Part shown: one piece after another, positions 12,121 to 23,086 of the stretch
Layout of the letters: every line of letters starts with the position of its first letter
Numbering within the stretch: the first letter of the stretch is position 1
From: Pristionchus mayeri
Lineage: Eukaryota > Nematoda > Chromadorea > Rhabditida > Neodiplogasteridae
Length of the DNA: 64,000 nucleotides
NCBI GenBank assembly: GCA_036245805.1
Contig: BTRK01000005.1
Location: 3,162,001 to 3,226,000, forward strand
Direction: 5' to 3'
Notes under the pieces: model-generated
Databases searched by the model: none
What the model saw: only the letters and a program-made list of their open reading frames with translations
Told to the model about the DNA's origin: nothing
Translations under genes and position numbers: made by a program

Positions 12121-12864
12121 CGGATATGATATTACGAAAATCAGTATCATCGATAAAGAAAAAATGTATGCCTACCTCGCAATGCGCAGAGAAAGACAAG
12201 TGACACTAATACATAATGAGGGAGAATGAAGAAGAGAAATATCGATTGGTCATTCATAGATTTCTGTTCTCAAGATAGTCGGAGATTCCGAAGTGATATG
12301 ATTCTTTACACCAGTACGCCCTTACTCGCCCGTGCGCCGGGGTAATTTTGTCCGGCCGTGAGACGAAAAATTCCCACGGTCGGAGAGGTTGGTTGGAGAG
12401 GTTGTGAGATGGTAGGATATCTACATCAGTTGAAACCTACATCCAAGTATCCAACTTACGGGGATCTTAGCTAGAATATATTAAGCATATATGCTAAATC
12501 CGAAATTGAACAGAGATATAAATTGATCGACTGTACGTAGTGTAGGAGGACATGCCAGGCTGATAATCAAATTTAGCCTTGACAAGCACCAACAAAACCG
12601 TGACTTTTTGATTGCTCTTCTTCCTTACTCTCTCCGCTTCTTCTGAAGAGATATGTGCCAAAGTCGATCAAAGTATAGCCGAATAAAGCGTAATTCGGGC
12701 CACCATCTCTTCATTATCACGTTTTCTCTACAATCGAAAGGCCGATAGATTTGTGTGTCTTTGTCACTGGTGGCCGATTCTCTTGTATACAAGAGCATAA
12801 TGTGTCATCGACCGGCCGACAGATGGTGCGGGGATGGTGAAACGGCCACCCGATTTATGAGCTC
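12121..12864. other. Intergenic upstream of a SCEEV gene
   Basis: No exons are seen. Includes a TGATAA-type site near 12563 and pyrimidine-rich segments around 12610-12650. Confidence 0.3.
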
Positions 12865-12960
12865 TAGAGTCGAGTATAGTCGAGCTTGGCTTGTATCGAC
12901 CAATGAATACCGTCACTGTATTATCATTTGGTATTGGAATCCATTTGGGAGTGGTATAAA
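12865..12960 (+). promoter_or_regulatory. SCEEV gene 1 core promoter
   Basis: A motif AGAGTCGAGTATAGTCGAGC at 12865-12884 is followed by a TATA box in the context GAGTGGTATAAATGC (TATAAA at 12955-12960). The same GAGTGGTATA context occurs upstream of SCEEV genes 2 (21544) and 3 (41193). The start codon at 13051 follows ATTGCAGA, an acceptor-like sequence fitting trans-splicing. Confidence 0.55.
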
Positions 12961-14984
12961 TGCGCATGTACATCTCTCTTATTGACTTACTGGCAATAAC
13001 TTTGTCGCTCTTTTTTATTTTGCAAAATTGAAATATTGTACTATTGCAGAATGGCCTCTGGGAACTTACTGCTCCCGTTGATGCTGCTTTTCCTTGCAGT
13101 ATGCGCCGATGCGTTCGTGTACTCATGCGAAGAAGTCCGCTACAGGGTGAGTTGTAGGGTTGACCAATCTTTAATTGAATCGCGAATCTTTCTTGTTCCA
13201 ATATTGGTTGTCAAGGCGTGTTCTCTTGGAAAAACTAAATCGGATTCATTTTAACAATTCTAGCATTGTTTCTTGCACATGCATCTGTCATCTGTATGCA
13301 TTAATTCGATTCGCCCGGTAATTGGAAATTGTCAATATGTGAACAACGGTTGTTTAACTAACAAGAACTGCCCCTTAAATTATTTGAATTGTAATTATTA
13401 AATAAATAATAATATTAATTCTGGCAGCTGATCAACCAGAACTACGAACAGAAGACGTCGTTCGCATGTATTTTCACTGAGGAAGGAGTGAGAAGTTTGC
13501 CTACCTTTGGTGTTAATAGTGTTTCAAAGCGCTTGTTATAACAATTGATATTTCTTTGCAGTTCAACAACTGGGATCAGCTCAAAAAGATTGAGTCCGCC
13601 GGCTATTCGACTAGGTGAGCACTGCTTCAGATATTCGTTATTAATTCTTCCTGACATTTAAAAAATATTGCTCATTAAAGCCATATTGCTTTTAGTTTAT
13701 TCGTGTCCTAATTCGTAGAATACTCGAAATAACATTTAGTATGCATGTATACATCAACAATATATATATCAACTTTATTAGTATCATTAGTATTAGCACA
13801 TTAGTATCATTATTACATGAAGACTAATCATCTGACGCGTGTGTATGATCTCACTTTGAGCACAAGATAGCGAGCGTATGTGATTAAAGGGTGCTCCGGG
13901 GAATGTTCAGTCACCCATAGTGACAGTGTGGATATCGTAGAGGCCACTCACCCGATCAGAAATCACTTTGTACGAAGTTTCACAGACGCCTCTGGGCCTA
14001 TTTACATACGCGCAAAGTTCATTGAAAGCGCAGGGTAGCGCCTGGTTCGTTTATGCTTCACACGTTTTACATACGTTTCAGCTCATTCTAGGGGCATAAT
14101 CGCTACAGTTTCCCATTGCGAGCGCAGAATTTTCGTGGTGGGACTCCCTAGAATTTGTTCCCCGGAGCACTCCTTTAATAAGGAGCGTCAGACCATTGCT
14201 TATTTTGCCAGTTTGTTCGACATCGCTCAGCCGGGAGGTTGCTTCTCGAGGAAGTCGGATGAGCCGGCATGGAGACTCATCTCCACTCCCGGTCAGTAGG
14301 GATCTTTTCGATACCTGCCAAGTTGTGAAAAAGCTTGCAGAATAAATATAATTCAACTAGAGTGCGCAATTCGAGTCATGGTACCTTAATTTCGCCCACT
14401 CTCTCGTCCGGTCGAGCGGAGCGGGGGTGCGCGAAATGGGAAATGAAGAGACGGTTACCCGAATTTCGAACTTTAATTGCTGCAGGGCAACCGCTCGACT
14501 GCAAGCAGGAATTCACGATTGTCTACACCAGCGACGTGCCCACCTTCAGCACCCCGTTCTGGGAGGTGCGCAAATATCCGTTATTCTTTATGGGGAAAAA
14601 ATTTGAAGCATGTTTTTTTTTAACTTTTTTATTTTTATTTTTTATATCTGTCTAGTGGCGAAAAGTACAGAAAGTGAAAAATTTGGAACTAAGGAAGGAC
14701 AATGATGAGAGAAGGTGGGGGGGGGGGGGGGCTCGCGCGACTAGCATCCTACTCCTCTCCCCACATCTCACTCGAAAACACGAATTTCAAATGTGTATCT
14801 CTAGGAAACATATAATTGGCAGGTCCGACAGACACGCATCACCAGCAAACACGTGTTCGTGCAGCCGCGCAACATTCAGTAAGCTTGATGAATAAACGGA
14901 CAAAACATAACTGTGTTTTATTGTTCTACAATGACCAAGTCTAAAATATGCCGTTTCCCGATAATATATGTCTTCTGCCACTAA

Positions 14985-15150
14985 GATACTAGGTCGAATG
15001 AGAACCGTCGGATGAGAACCCACCGGATTAGAACCAAAAATGTACACTTCTCTAGGATATTGGTATACTAATTTTCGTAAGTGAGATAACATACTCGAAA
15101 ATACTGGAGAGAGTACTTTTTTGTTCTCATCCGACGGTGCTCTTCTGACT
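14985..15150. repeat. Diverged inverted repeat related to the CACTAGGTCGGATGAGAA family
   Basis: CCGTCGGATGAGAAC near 15005 pairs with GTTCTCATCCGACGG near 15122. The start (ACTAGGTCGAATGAGAACC) resembles the hairpin units at 1723 and 60946 but lacks the TGACGTCA core. Confidence 0.4.
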
Positions 15151-15157
15151 TAGTACT

Positions 15158-15493
15158 AGAGTGTCGAAAGTAATTGATTTGTCATTTAATTTTGAAAAAG
15201 ACGCTTCATTTTCCATCCTTCACTTTAAAATGACGTGTCACTTTCGACGGAAAATGACGCGTCATTTTCGAATCTTGATGACGCGTCGCTTCATTCTCCC
15301 CACTCTCCGGTGGGGAGAGTAGCGGGGAGAAAGAGTAGTTTGGGAAGATATTGTAGCGTAATGTCTTGTCGACGTGACATTTTTAAAACGACTTGTCGAC
15401 GTGTCATTTTGATAGAAAGTGAACACTTATTGAAAATGACGCGTCATTTTTTGACGCGTCATTAGTCGATTGCCCAGTCATTGTCGACACTCT
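15158..15493. mobile_element. MITE packed with TGACGCGTCA palindromes
   Basis: It lies in intron 6 of SCEEV gene 1. The ends AGAGTGTCGA and TCGACACTCT are complementary; ACT flanks both sides. Inside are repeated decamers: TGACGTGTCA near 15233, TGACGCGTCA near 15256, a variant near 15281, GTCGACGTGACA near 15368, GTCGACGTGTCA near 15396, and TGACGCGTCA near 15439 and 15453. Confidence 0.55.
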
Positions 15494-16457
15494 ACTTACC
15501 TCTAATGCTTTATCGAAATCATCGCAGATCATCAAATTCTGCTTGCCGAGTTAGATTTTATCTTACTAAAATTATATTGAACGTATATTTTGGAGGATAA
15601 AAAATTGCCAAATTTATTCTGCAGATGGCTGCACACTGTGAGCTGCTACGGTAACGGGACGATCAGCATTGCAACTGGTGCTGGAGTAGGCGAGAATCTC
15701 CTGGCAGTGAGATTTTTTTGTTTACCCGTTTAGACAGTTTTCCCTCAATTTCTGATAAGTTCCAGTTGAGCTTCATATCTTAGGAAACTGGTGGGCTATG
15801 TAGAGCGCCTGAAACATACCCGAAAAAGATCCAAAAATTGTATTTTAATTGCTTCTGATTCGCCCGAATACAAATTGACGTTCTGAAATGGGCATAACAG
15901 ATGCGGCGCAGTGCCCGATTGGATCTTCACATTCGACAACGTCTACACGGTCTATGTCGATGCCGGCATCACATGGACTGTCGAGTTCTCGCGAAACCCC
16001 GGAGATGGTGAGTTATCCTTTTTAAACGTTATTTGAGCCTTTTTGATAATTATTCCAGAGTTTGCAATTGCATTGCCAAAATACCACCTCGGTGGGCCTT
16101 TTCGTTTCCAAAGTTAGGGGAAAAGTTATCGAGAACGAAGAGCACTGACAACAGTTCGTAGTAGCGCGTTCGGATCTCCGACACTTCATCTCCCAAACGG
16201 TAGATCCGCGAAAGACTGTGAGAAGTGCATAGACGGTGACCCGAATTACGAACTATATAATTATCCATAACGGGTAGCAAATGCATTGATCGCAGCTATT
16301 CACAACCCGGTCACTGTGGAGAGAGGCGATCATCTCGTGCTCTTCACCAGCGGTCGCTGTGATGACCTGCAGAACCTCGCCGGACGCACAGACAATCGCG
16401 AGTACATTAGACTCGGAAACTGGTCAGTAGAGAGGGAACGCCTACTACGATGAGATC

Positions 16458-16509
16458 ATTGTGAAGATTGAACGATGTGAATCATTGTGAAGATTGAACG
16501 ATGTGAATA
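16458..16509 (+). repeat. 26-bp direct repeat, two copies
   Basis: ATCATTGTGAAGATTGAACG and the following GATGTG are repeated back to back in intron 9 of SCEEV gene 1. Confidence 0.7.
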
Positions 16510-17154
16510 CGTTAAATTTCGATTTGTTAGCACTCCAATATCTCATCTGTCAGGGACTACATGGATGTTTCCGTCGTCATGAACGTCGTTATGGACACGG
16601 ATAACTCCGGAAGTGTCGCGCTCCAGAAATATGGGGGCGGACCGACATTCAAGTTCGTTTTTTCACTACTACATATAGACTACAAGCACTACCACTGATA
16701 TAGAAAACAAGCACTACCTCCTTGGTTAGAATTCGGATTTGTAAAATCATGTTCCGAGAAATATTATGCTCGTTTCCAAAATATTCTCTTACCGCTCGAT
16801 CGGACTAGACAGTGTGGTGGAAGGACGATACAATTACCCAAATTTGATGGTCTATTTCAGCTACTACAACGGCACGCACACCGATTCGTTCAACACGGAC
16901 TATTTCGAGGTAAATCTTCGTCTGACTCTTTTGGCATCACATGCGCAATCATGTTGAATGAAGGGAGATAGACCATTGATCATGGAGATGCATGTAGAAT
17001 TTGTATCATTTTAGCAATACACCTGCAATTTTTTTCTTCGATATCACACTTTTTGTAGATTCGCTACGAGCCAAAGGGCAAGGATCCCGCTGAGATCTGG
17101 AACAGTCAGGATAACATCATCTTCGACATCCAGATCGGACCGAAGCGTCCGTGA

Positions 17155-18045
17155 GGGAGGAGGACAGTGAACAATGACTTGTATTATCATACACTTCATC
17201 CGACTAGATTAATTGTAGCAACCTGTAACTAAATACTGCATGCCTTTCGAACTGTTCTGGGGGTATTGAATGAGTTCATCAAAATTTTGTCGAAGAAATT
17301 ATACGAAGTTATTTAAACTCGCGAAGAAATGTATCCTAACCTTCCTTTTCATATATTCCCTACTTCAACATGTGGTCATGTATACATATCCAATTACAAT
17401 TTAATTACTATCGAATTGTAATTAGTAATTATCTATCCAATGACGAGGCTGTGACTTCGTTTCGACATTTACTTTGCATACTCGTAGATTCATAATTTGA
17501 TGATTGCGGGCATCTCGAGCAACCGTCGTTGTTATTCAGACCTGAATTCAAGAAATATTTCGCTTTATTAGCAAACCCATTAACAAAAAAATGCATTTAC
17601 AAAAATCCATACAATTTGATCGACCGGCACTGTTGTTGTTTCAAGAGATCTTCGAATGTATTCAAGTAGCATGCATTCGCTCATTAATGTAGCGCTACAC
17701 CATATTTTTCATTCAATTAAGACAGAAGTACCACAGATGGTTAAGGATTCCTGCACCTCCATAATGATCATTGATCATATCAATATTAAACACATTTTGG
17801 AACAACGCATGGACACGAAGATCGCACGCCATGCGCAGGTGAAGATCACGGACGCTTTATTATCAGCATCACATTTTCGAGATCAAACATGCAACCTTCG
17901 ATTCTCTTCATTCTAGAAATAAATAGAAATAAATCAAATGACATTAATTGTTTTTAAGCTTCTCTCTACTGAATTCACAAATACAACTATTCTGGTTACT
18001 TTATTGTTAACCTCTAGAGCAAAGTATCTCTCCGATTTAATCTAT
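17155..18045. other. Downstream of SCEEV gene 1, no gene supported
   Basis: AT-rich 3' flank. Open frames here have no recognisable features or splice context. Confidence 0.3.
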
Positions 18046-19310
18046 TATAGCCATAGTTGCCCAACACTGGCGGCGAGGTGTTTTCAGACCATGAACCCCT
18101 ACTCATGGTTGCGGAGAGCGCCCCTGTTTTGAGGGGCGCTCTCCGCAGGGACGTATAGGGGGTCATGGTCAAAAATCTATTGGTAGGTCAATGGTAGGTC
18201 AGGACTATCGTACATGTCAGCAAAATCCGAACGGCCACCGAGAGGCACCGAGAATTTTTCTTTTTCTGGCTCTGCGAATACGCAATTTTAAAAGTCGTGG
18301 TTGTGCTCATATTTTTTATCATGGTCGATTTGCCGGAATCGCCCCGGACATGTTTGGTCAATTATGACAACAAATCGATAAATCAAATACACAACATTTT
18401 GGTGCGATTACGGTATTTAGGAAAGCTCACCAAACTTGGTGAGCTTTCCAAAATACCGTAATCGCACCATAATTGTTTGCTTTCGATTAATCGATTTCTA
18501 GCCATAATTGACCGGACATATCCGGGTCGATTACGGAAAATCGACCATGACAAAAAATATGAACGCAACCACGACTTTTAAAATTGCGTATTCGCAGAGA
18601 GCCAGAAATCGAAAATTTCTCGGTGCCTCTCGGTGGCCGTTCTGATTTCGCTGACATGTACGATAGGTACCGTACCCAATCGATAGTACAGTACCCCTAT
18701 ATACCGTATACCACTACCGTAACCCTGATTATCGCAAGCTAACTTTATTTTTAAAAAAGTCCTGGTACCATGCCCAATCGATTATACATTACCCAAGTAA
18801 CTACAGTAACCCAGGTCCTTGGGTCAGATCCAGTTCCTTGGGTCAAACATTTTTCTAAAAATTTCATACATTTTTCTAAAAATTCAAAACCTATTATACA
18901 ATTATTCTACAATAATTAGAGATACGGTTAGATAGTTTAAAATAATTGTTTGCTCAATTTTGGATTTTTAGAAAAATGTTTGACCCAAGGAACAGGATCT
19001 GACCCAAGGAACTGGTTACTGTAGTTACTTGGGTACTGTATAATCGATTGGGCATGGTACCAGGACTTTTTACAAATAAAGTTAGTTTGCGATAATCGGG
19101 GGTTACGGTAGTGGTATACGGTATCTAGGGGTACTGCACTATCGATTAGGTACGGTACCTAGTCCTGACCTACCATTGACCTACCAATAGATTTTTGACC
19201 ATGACCCCCTATACGTCCCTGCGGAGAGCGCCCCTCAAAACAGGGGCGCTCTCCGGAACCATGAGTAGGGGTTCATGGGTGTCGCCGCCGGCGTGGGCAA
19301 CTATGATTAT
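18046..19310. mobile_element. Large foldback element with a nested palindrome
   Basis: The arms (about 18053-18207 plus 18664-18880, against about 18960-19303) are long near-complements. Both carry CCATGAACCCCTACTCATGG and a further hairpin of the form GCGGAGAGCGCCCC (18111-18146 and 19221-19255). The ends read ATAGTTGCCCA and its complement. The left arm is interrupted by a separate hairpin (18208-18663). Removing that insertion restores GGACTAGGTACCGTACC, as on the right arm. No protein is encoded. Confidence 0.75.
18208..18663. mobile_element. 456-bp palindromic MITE nested in a foldback element
   Basis: It starts TCGTACATGTCAGC and ends GCTGACATGTACGA, with TA at 18206-18207 and 18664-18665. 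The halves are near-complementary throughout, centred on CACCAAACTTGGTG. The uninterrupted right arm of the host element has a single TA at this point, so this is a clean insertion. Confidence 0.8.
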
Positions 19311-19694
19311 AGCCCTTATCACATAAGACACGCGCTTATCAGTGCATGGCACATTACGAGGATAACCGTAGTGGGCACATGATTATTCGGTCCGGTGCAC
19401 CCTGGACGAGAGCATTGCAACACATGCCTGTCCTCATTATACACGCTAGCTCGGCCGTCTGACCGGCGAGAGAGTACACCAAGTGAAGAGAATCATTTCT
19501 TCCTTACTCAGAAAATAAAACAAGAAAAAGAAAAGAAGGCCCGCGACAGAAGAGAAAACGGGTAGGGTACACGGAGTCGTATGAACATATTGTCTTTCCA
19601 CCCAGCTTTCGGGAGTATAATTTTACTAAATTAATAGAATCGTAATATGCCGGGTTGGCGAAGTGGTTGCGTGCCAGACGATCGATGGGTCATG

Positions 19695-20860
19695 AGCACA
19701 CTGGCGGCGAGGTATTAGGTTGGTGCAAAAGTTTCTGACTATTTATTGTTTCGTTATTTCTGCTGGCATATTTCGATGTCTGTAATTTCTCTATAGTTTT
19801 AGTGAACTCACTAATAGTGGACTTTCATTATATAATTGTATTGGAACTAGTGTTTCCTAAGTAGGAAAAAAAAATTATAATAAAAAATCCCGGAAATTGG
19901 CTTTTTTCAGTGTTTTTGATTGAGCTCCACTTTTCGAGTATCTGTGACCTACCGAATTTGCCCAATATGTCAGTAGTAGAGCAAGAGTTGCTTGTTCAGT
20001 TAAGCGTGAAAAAGCCGATGTTCAGTGCGAGTGAGTAGAAATATACAGTAGAAAATAATGATTTAGAGGTCCCAATTGGCTGAATCGCGGTTTCGAAATG
20101 TCCGTTCGCTCATTGATGAATGAATTCAAATGCAAATGTAAATGTATACTAAGGTCGGTAGGTAGCATATAATCAACCTCAATTGAGATGTCTTAAGCGA
20201 TCTATACGAAGACAGTGCTAGCAAAGACAAAGTAGGAAATTCCCAATTAGAATTTTCTGGCGCGTTGCTCCACATTTCAAGCGGCTATTTCGCGTTTATG
20301 AGTTTGTACAGCGTGGCAATATGCCCATGAATTGGGCTTTTTAATAGTCCTTCACTTTTGCCATTCTCACATTTCCCCTTGGAGTTATGATAAATTAAAA
20401 AGTCTGGCGAGATACGGACAATGATGACTTTGACTGTGAATGTTGCCATCGTTACCGATCGAATTGGCCCGGTATAGTGTTATTTAAAAAAAAACATTCC
20501 CAAGCCCTCATAAACTGAGAAAAGATCATTAGTTGATTGACAACATTAAATGAATGGGGGAGGTCAAAATGCCCAAAAAAGAAACTAGGCCGAAACTTTT
20601 GCACCAACCTAATATTTTCAGACCTTAACCCACTATTAATGCTGGGGCACTTCCCCCTCGATATGAAGGGGGAAGCGCCCCATCATGTATAGGGGGTCAT
20701 GGTCAAAAATCGATTGTTAGGCCAATAGTAGGTCAAGACTAGGCACAGTACCCAATCGATATTACATTACCCCAAGATACCGTATACCACTACCGTAACC
20801 ACAATTATCGCAAAGTAACTTTATTTGTTTTTAAAAGTCCTGGTACCGTGCGGTAGAAGA
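19695..20860. mobile_element. Second, partial foldback copy interrupted by a mariner MITE
   Basis: The sequence ACTGGCGGCGAGG before 19713 and TTTTCAGACC after 20614 are contiguous in the foldback at 18046 (with one base change). The remaining part (to about 20850) follows that element's left arm without the nested palindrome. Only this half is present. Confidence 0.65.
19715..20612. mobile_element. Mariner-type non-autonomous element, 898 bp
   Basis: The ends are TTAGGTTGGTGCAAAAGTTT and its complement, with TA at 19713-19714 and 20613-20614. The end sequence closely resembles mariner ends of the Hsmar1/MADE1 type. No transposase frame is recognisable inside. It is inserted in a foldback element. 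Confidence 0.75.
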
Positions 20861-20869
20861 AGCCCTGTC

Positions 20870-21255
20870 GTGATACTTTATTTATTTTTTATGAAATAAT
20901 ACATTTTAGTCAGAGGATAAAAAATGTATTCGCACGAGGACATCATTCAGGAAAATTGAATCAATCTCAAGTGGGTGGCAATATTAGACGTAATTGATCA
21001 CAATATTTGCGAAATCAACAATAAAGGTTTTTAAATAATTATGGATGCACTATAGAATTGCCATTCAAACGTCGAAGTACTCAAACTGCAGTAAATTATA
21101 AAAAAACTCCATATATTTTAAAAAGAAATCATTGATTGATAAAAAATTATTCAAAATGTAACAATCAAAGTTAAATGCAATTATATTGTGGGCGATGATA
21201 GTGTCGTGATCATTGTTCGATACTTCGCTGGTACAGAGTGTAGGCACGATTCCAG
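20870..21255. other. AT-rich upstream region of SCEEV gene 2
   Basis: No exons recognised. A lysine-rich minus-strand frame at 21210-21443 overlaps the promoter side and has no supporting splice or homology evidence. Confidence 0.25.
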
Positions 21256-21556
21256 GTTGATAAGCGATTCCTCCCCTGGTCACACACCACCAAGACTACG
21301 TGGTATCTTGATCCCTTTTTTGCCTTGCTCGCTGCGTCTTCTGATGCTTCCCATGAGATGAATCTCTTTATCTTGCATGCTTTCTTGCCTTTCGGACGAA
21401 CGAAATAGTAAGCATCCATGGAAGATATGGCCATGGGGGCCATCGGAATAGAGTCGAGTTGATGTCACTTCAGACTATGGCACGCATCGATCACGACCGC
21501 TAATGAATATCATCATTTTATGATCTGTTGAAATTTGCATTGGAGTGGTATATATA
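21256..21556 (+). promoter_or_regulatory. SCEEV gene 2 promoter module
   Basis: GTTGATAAGCGATTCCTCCC at 21256 contains TGATAA, the core of GATA-factor sites. GAGTCGAGTTGATGTCA lies at 21451-21467, and the TATA box GAGTGGTATATATAG at about 21544-21557. The same three elements in the same order precede SCEEV gene 3. ATAATTGCAG just before the ATG at 21735 is acceptor-like. Confidence 0.55.
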
Positions 21557-21734
21557 GACACGTGTTTTGTCGTGGTTACATCAGTCCTTCATGTGCTTTC
21601 TATATCCTATCGGCACCTGATTTACGTTTAAGAACAGTGGCGCGTGTTGTCGCCTTACTTTTTTACTCTATCATTGATACAAAGGTTGTGATAGGATTAA
21701 AATGCGTTCAACTATTTCCTCGCATAATTGCAGC

Positions 21735-23045
21735 ATGGTCTCCGGGCGGTTGCTCCAGTCATTCCTTCTCCTCGTCTTCCTATCTGCAGGCACCAATGCC
21801 TTTGTCTTCTCCTGCGAGGAAGTGAAATACAGGGTGAGTATTTTTACAGGGTGTGTAATGAATTTTCATTTTTTCCCTTTTTTTAAAGTTGTGTTCGATA
21901 TCAATGGGCAATTGAAGTAGACTTATCTGATTTTGTTCAATATTAAATAACAATAATTTAGTAAATTCAGCTGATCAACCAGAACTACGAAGCCAACGCA
22001 ACGTTTGCCTGCATCTTCACCGAGGAAGGAGTGAGCCTTAATCTCTTTATTTTTATTTATTTATTTTATTTATACTTTACTCTCCAACATTTTGGATGAT
22101 GGAACGGGTTGAGAACTGTTTTTCGCATGTTTTGGAACGCATTGAGCACCAAACATAATTCATTTGGATACTACCATCGCACCCTTTACAATCATCCTAA
22201 TCTTCTTGGTTCGCTGAAATTTATCCATTCTCGATATTTTCAGTTCAACAACTGGGCCCAGCTCAAAAAGATTGAGTTCGCTACATATTCGATCAGGTAG
22301 GCCTTCCTAAGTTGCACGATTATCAAATTTGTCCACTCCTGAGAGCAAAACACAAATAACGTACCTTAAAACATGCGAAATCAAAATGCAAATCATCAAT
22401 TTGTTCAGTCTGGCCGACATCTCTCAGCCTGGTGGCTGCATCTCGAGAAAGCCGGACGAACCTACCTGGCGTCTCATCTCCACCCCCGGAACCGCGCTCG
22501 ATTGCAAACAGGTAATTAGGAAAATGAGATAATTATATTCTTTGGTTATTTTATTTTCCGAATATTTTCAATTTTGTTACATAGCATATAAGCAATGAAA
22601 CGCACCTGAGACCTATCCGAAAAAATAAAATACAATAGGGAACTTCTTTCAGGAATTCACGATCATCTACACCAGCGACGTGCCCCAGTTCAGCGACGCG
22701 CTCACAGATGTAATTTTACTAATATTATATCTAAATTTTACTAATATTATAAGTTCTTGGTTGTGTAATTTCTCAAATATGGAAATGTCACAGGTCCGAC
22801 AAACGCGAATCACCAACAAGCACACATTCGTGCAGCCACGCAACATCCAGTGAGTACAATTGATGACAATTAGAACTTTGTCAACCTTATTGTATTGTAT
22901 TGTAGTATGTTTTATAATAACTAAACAAATATAACGTAGGTGGTTGCACACTGAGCAATGTCTGGGTACCGGAAACGTGACCATCGCAACTGGTGCAGGA
23001 CTGGGCGAGAAGGAGGAGCGATTCGACATGATTTCCTGGCCGTGA
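21735..23045 (+). pseudogene. SCEEV gene 2, 3'-truncated copy at the duplication joint
   Basis: Exons 1-7 are intact (21735-21833, 21971-22030, 22244-22296, 22409-22511, 22653-22709, 22794-22849, 22940-23041) and match the complete copy. The exon 7 donor CC|GTGAGC is present, but the sequence switches 41 bp later to the start of duplication unit 2 inside a mariner MITE. Exons 8-12 are missing. If intron 7 is not spliced, translation stops at TGA 23043-23045, giving about 177 residues: the signal peptide and the first half of the protein. Its promoter is intact, so a shortened product is conceivable. Confidence 0.8.
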
Positions 23046-23086
23046 GCATCAATATTCACGCTGTATTTTGAATCGTACCGATGAAA

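Larger units (their letters stand above)
13051..17154 (+). pseudogene. SCEEV-family secreted protein gene 1, frame-broken
   Basis: Twelve exons by comparison with the complete paralog at 35039-37461: 13051-13146, 13428-13487, 13562-13614, 14212-14291, 14486-14565, 14823-14878, 15625-15706, 15901-16007, 16296-16422, 16554-16652, 16861-16909, 17059-17154. Splice sites are canonical. Exon 1 encodes a signal peptide (MASGNLLLPLMLLFLAVCAD) and the family motif SCEEV. Exon 9 encodes VERGDHLVLFTSGR; the last ends IIFDIQIGPKRP. Exon 7 lacks 20 bp relative to the paralog after GGCGAGA, so the model has 985 bp, not a multiple of three, and I find no in-phase alternative donor. Downstream exons are otherwise intact, suggesting recent loss, or rescue by splicing I cannot see. 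One extra intron splits the paralog's exon 4. The function of the family is unknown to me. Confidence 0.65.
9783..23086 (+). repeat. Tandem segmental duplication, unit 1 (13.3 kb)
   Basis: Unit 1 matches unit 2 with a constant offset of 13303, rising to 13304 after a G-run near 14720 (15 versus 16 G). Besides that run I noticed only C13076 versus T26379 and T21894 versus A35198. The joint reads GATGAAA then ATTTAAC, with one base of microhomology, consistent with end joining. This is either a very recent duplication or an assembly artefact. Confidence 0.9.

Noticed and set aside
12764..13201. 145-codon minus-strand frame over the SCEEV gene 1 promoter and exon 1
   Set aside because: It is antisense to a well-supported first exon and TATA box, with no family features.
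15158..15493. CRISPR-like or satellite array of short repeats
   Set aside because: The TGACGCGTCA decamers are irregularly spaced within a terminal-inverted-repeat element in a eukaryotic intron; there is no regular repeat-spacer pattern.
19651..19705. tRNA-like start (GCCGGGTTGGCGAAGTGG, with an A-box-like TGGCGAAGTGG)
   Set aside because: No anticodon arm, B box (GGTTCGAATCC) or 3' acceptor strand follows before the foldback begins. It may be a broken tRNA or a tRNA-derived fragment, but cannot be called a gene.
21210..21443. Minus-strand lysine-rich frame (FVRPKGKKACKIKRFISWE)
   Set aside because: It overlaps the SCEEV gene 2 promoter, has no splice context, signal peptide or recognisable domain, and occurs only with its duplicate. 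Chance or an unidentifiable remnant.
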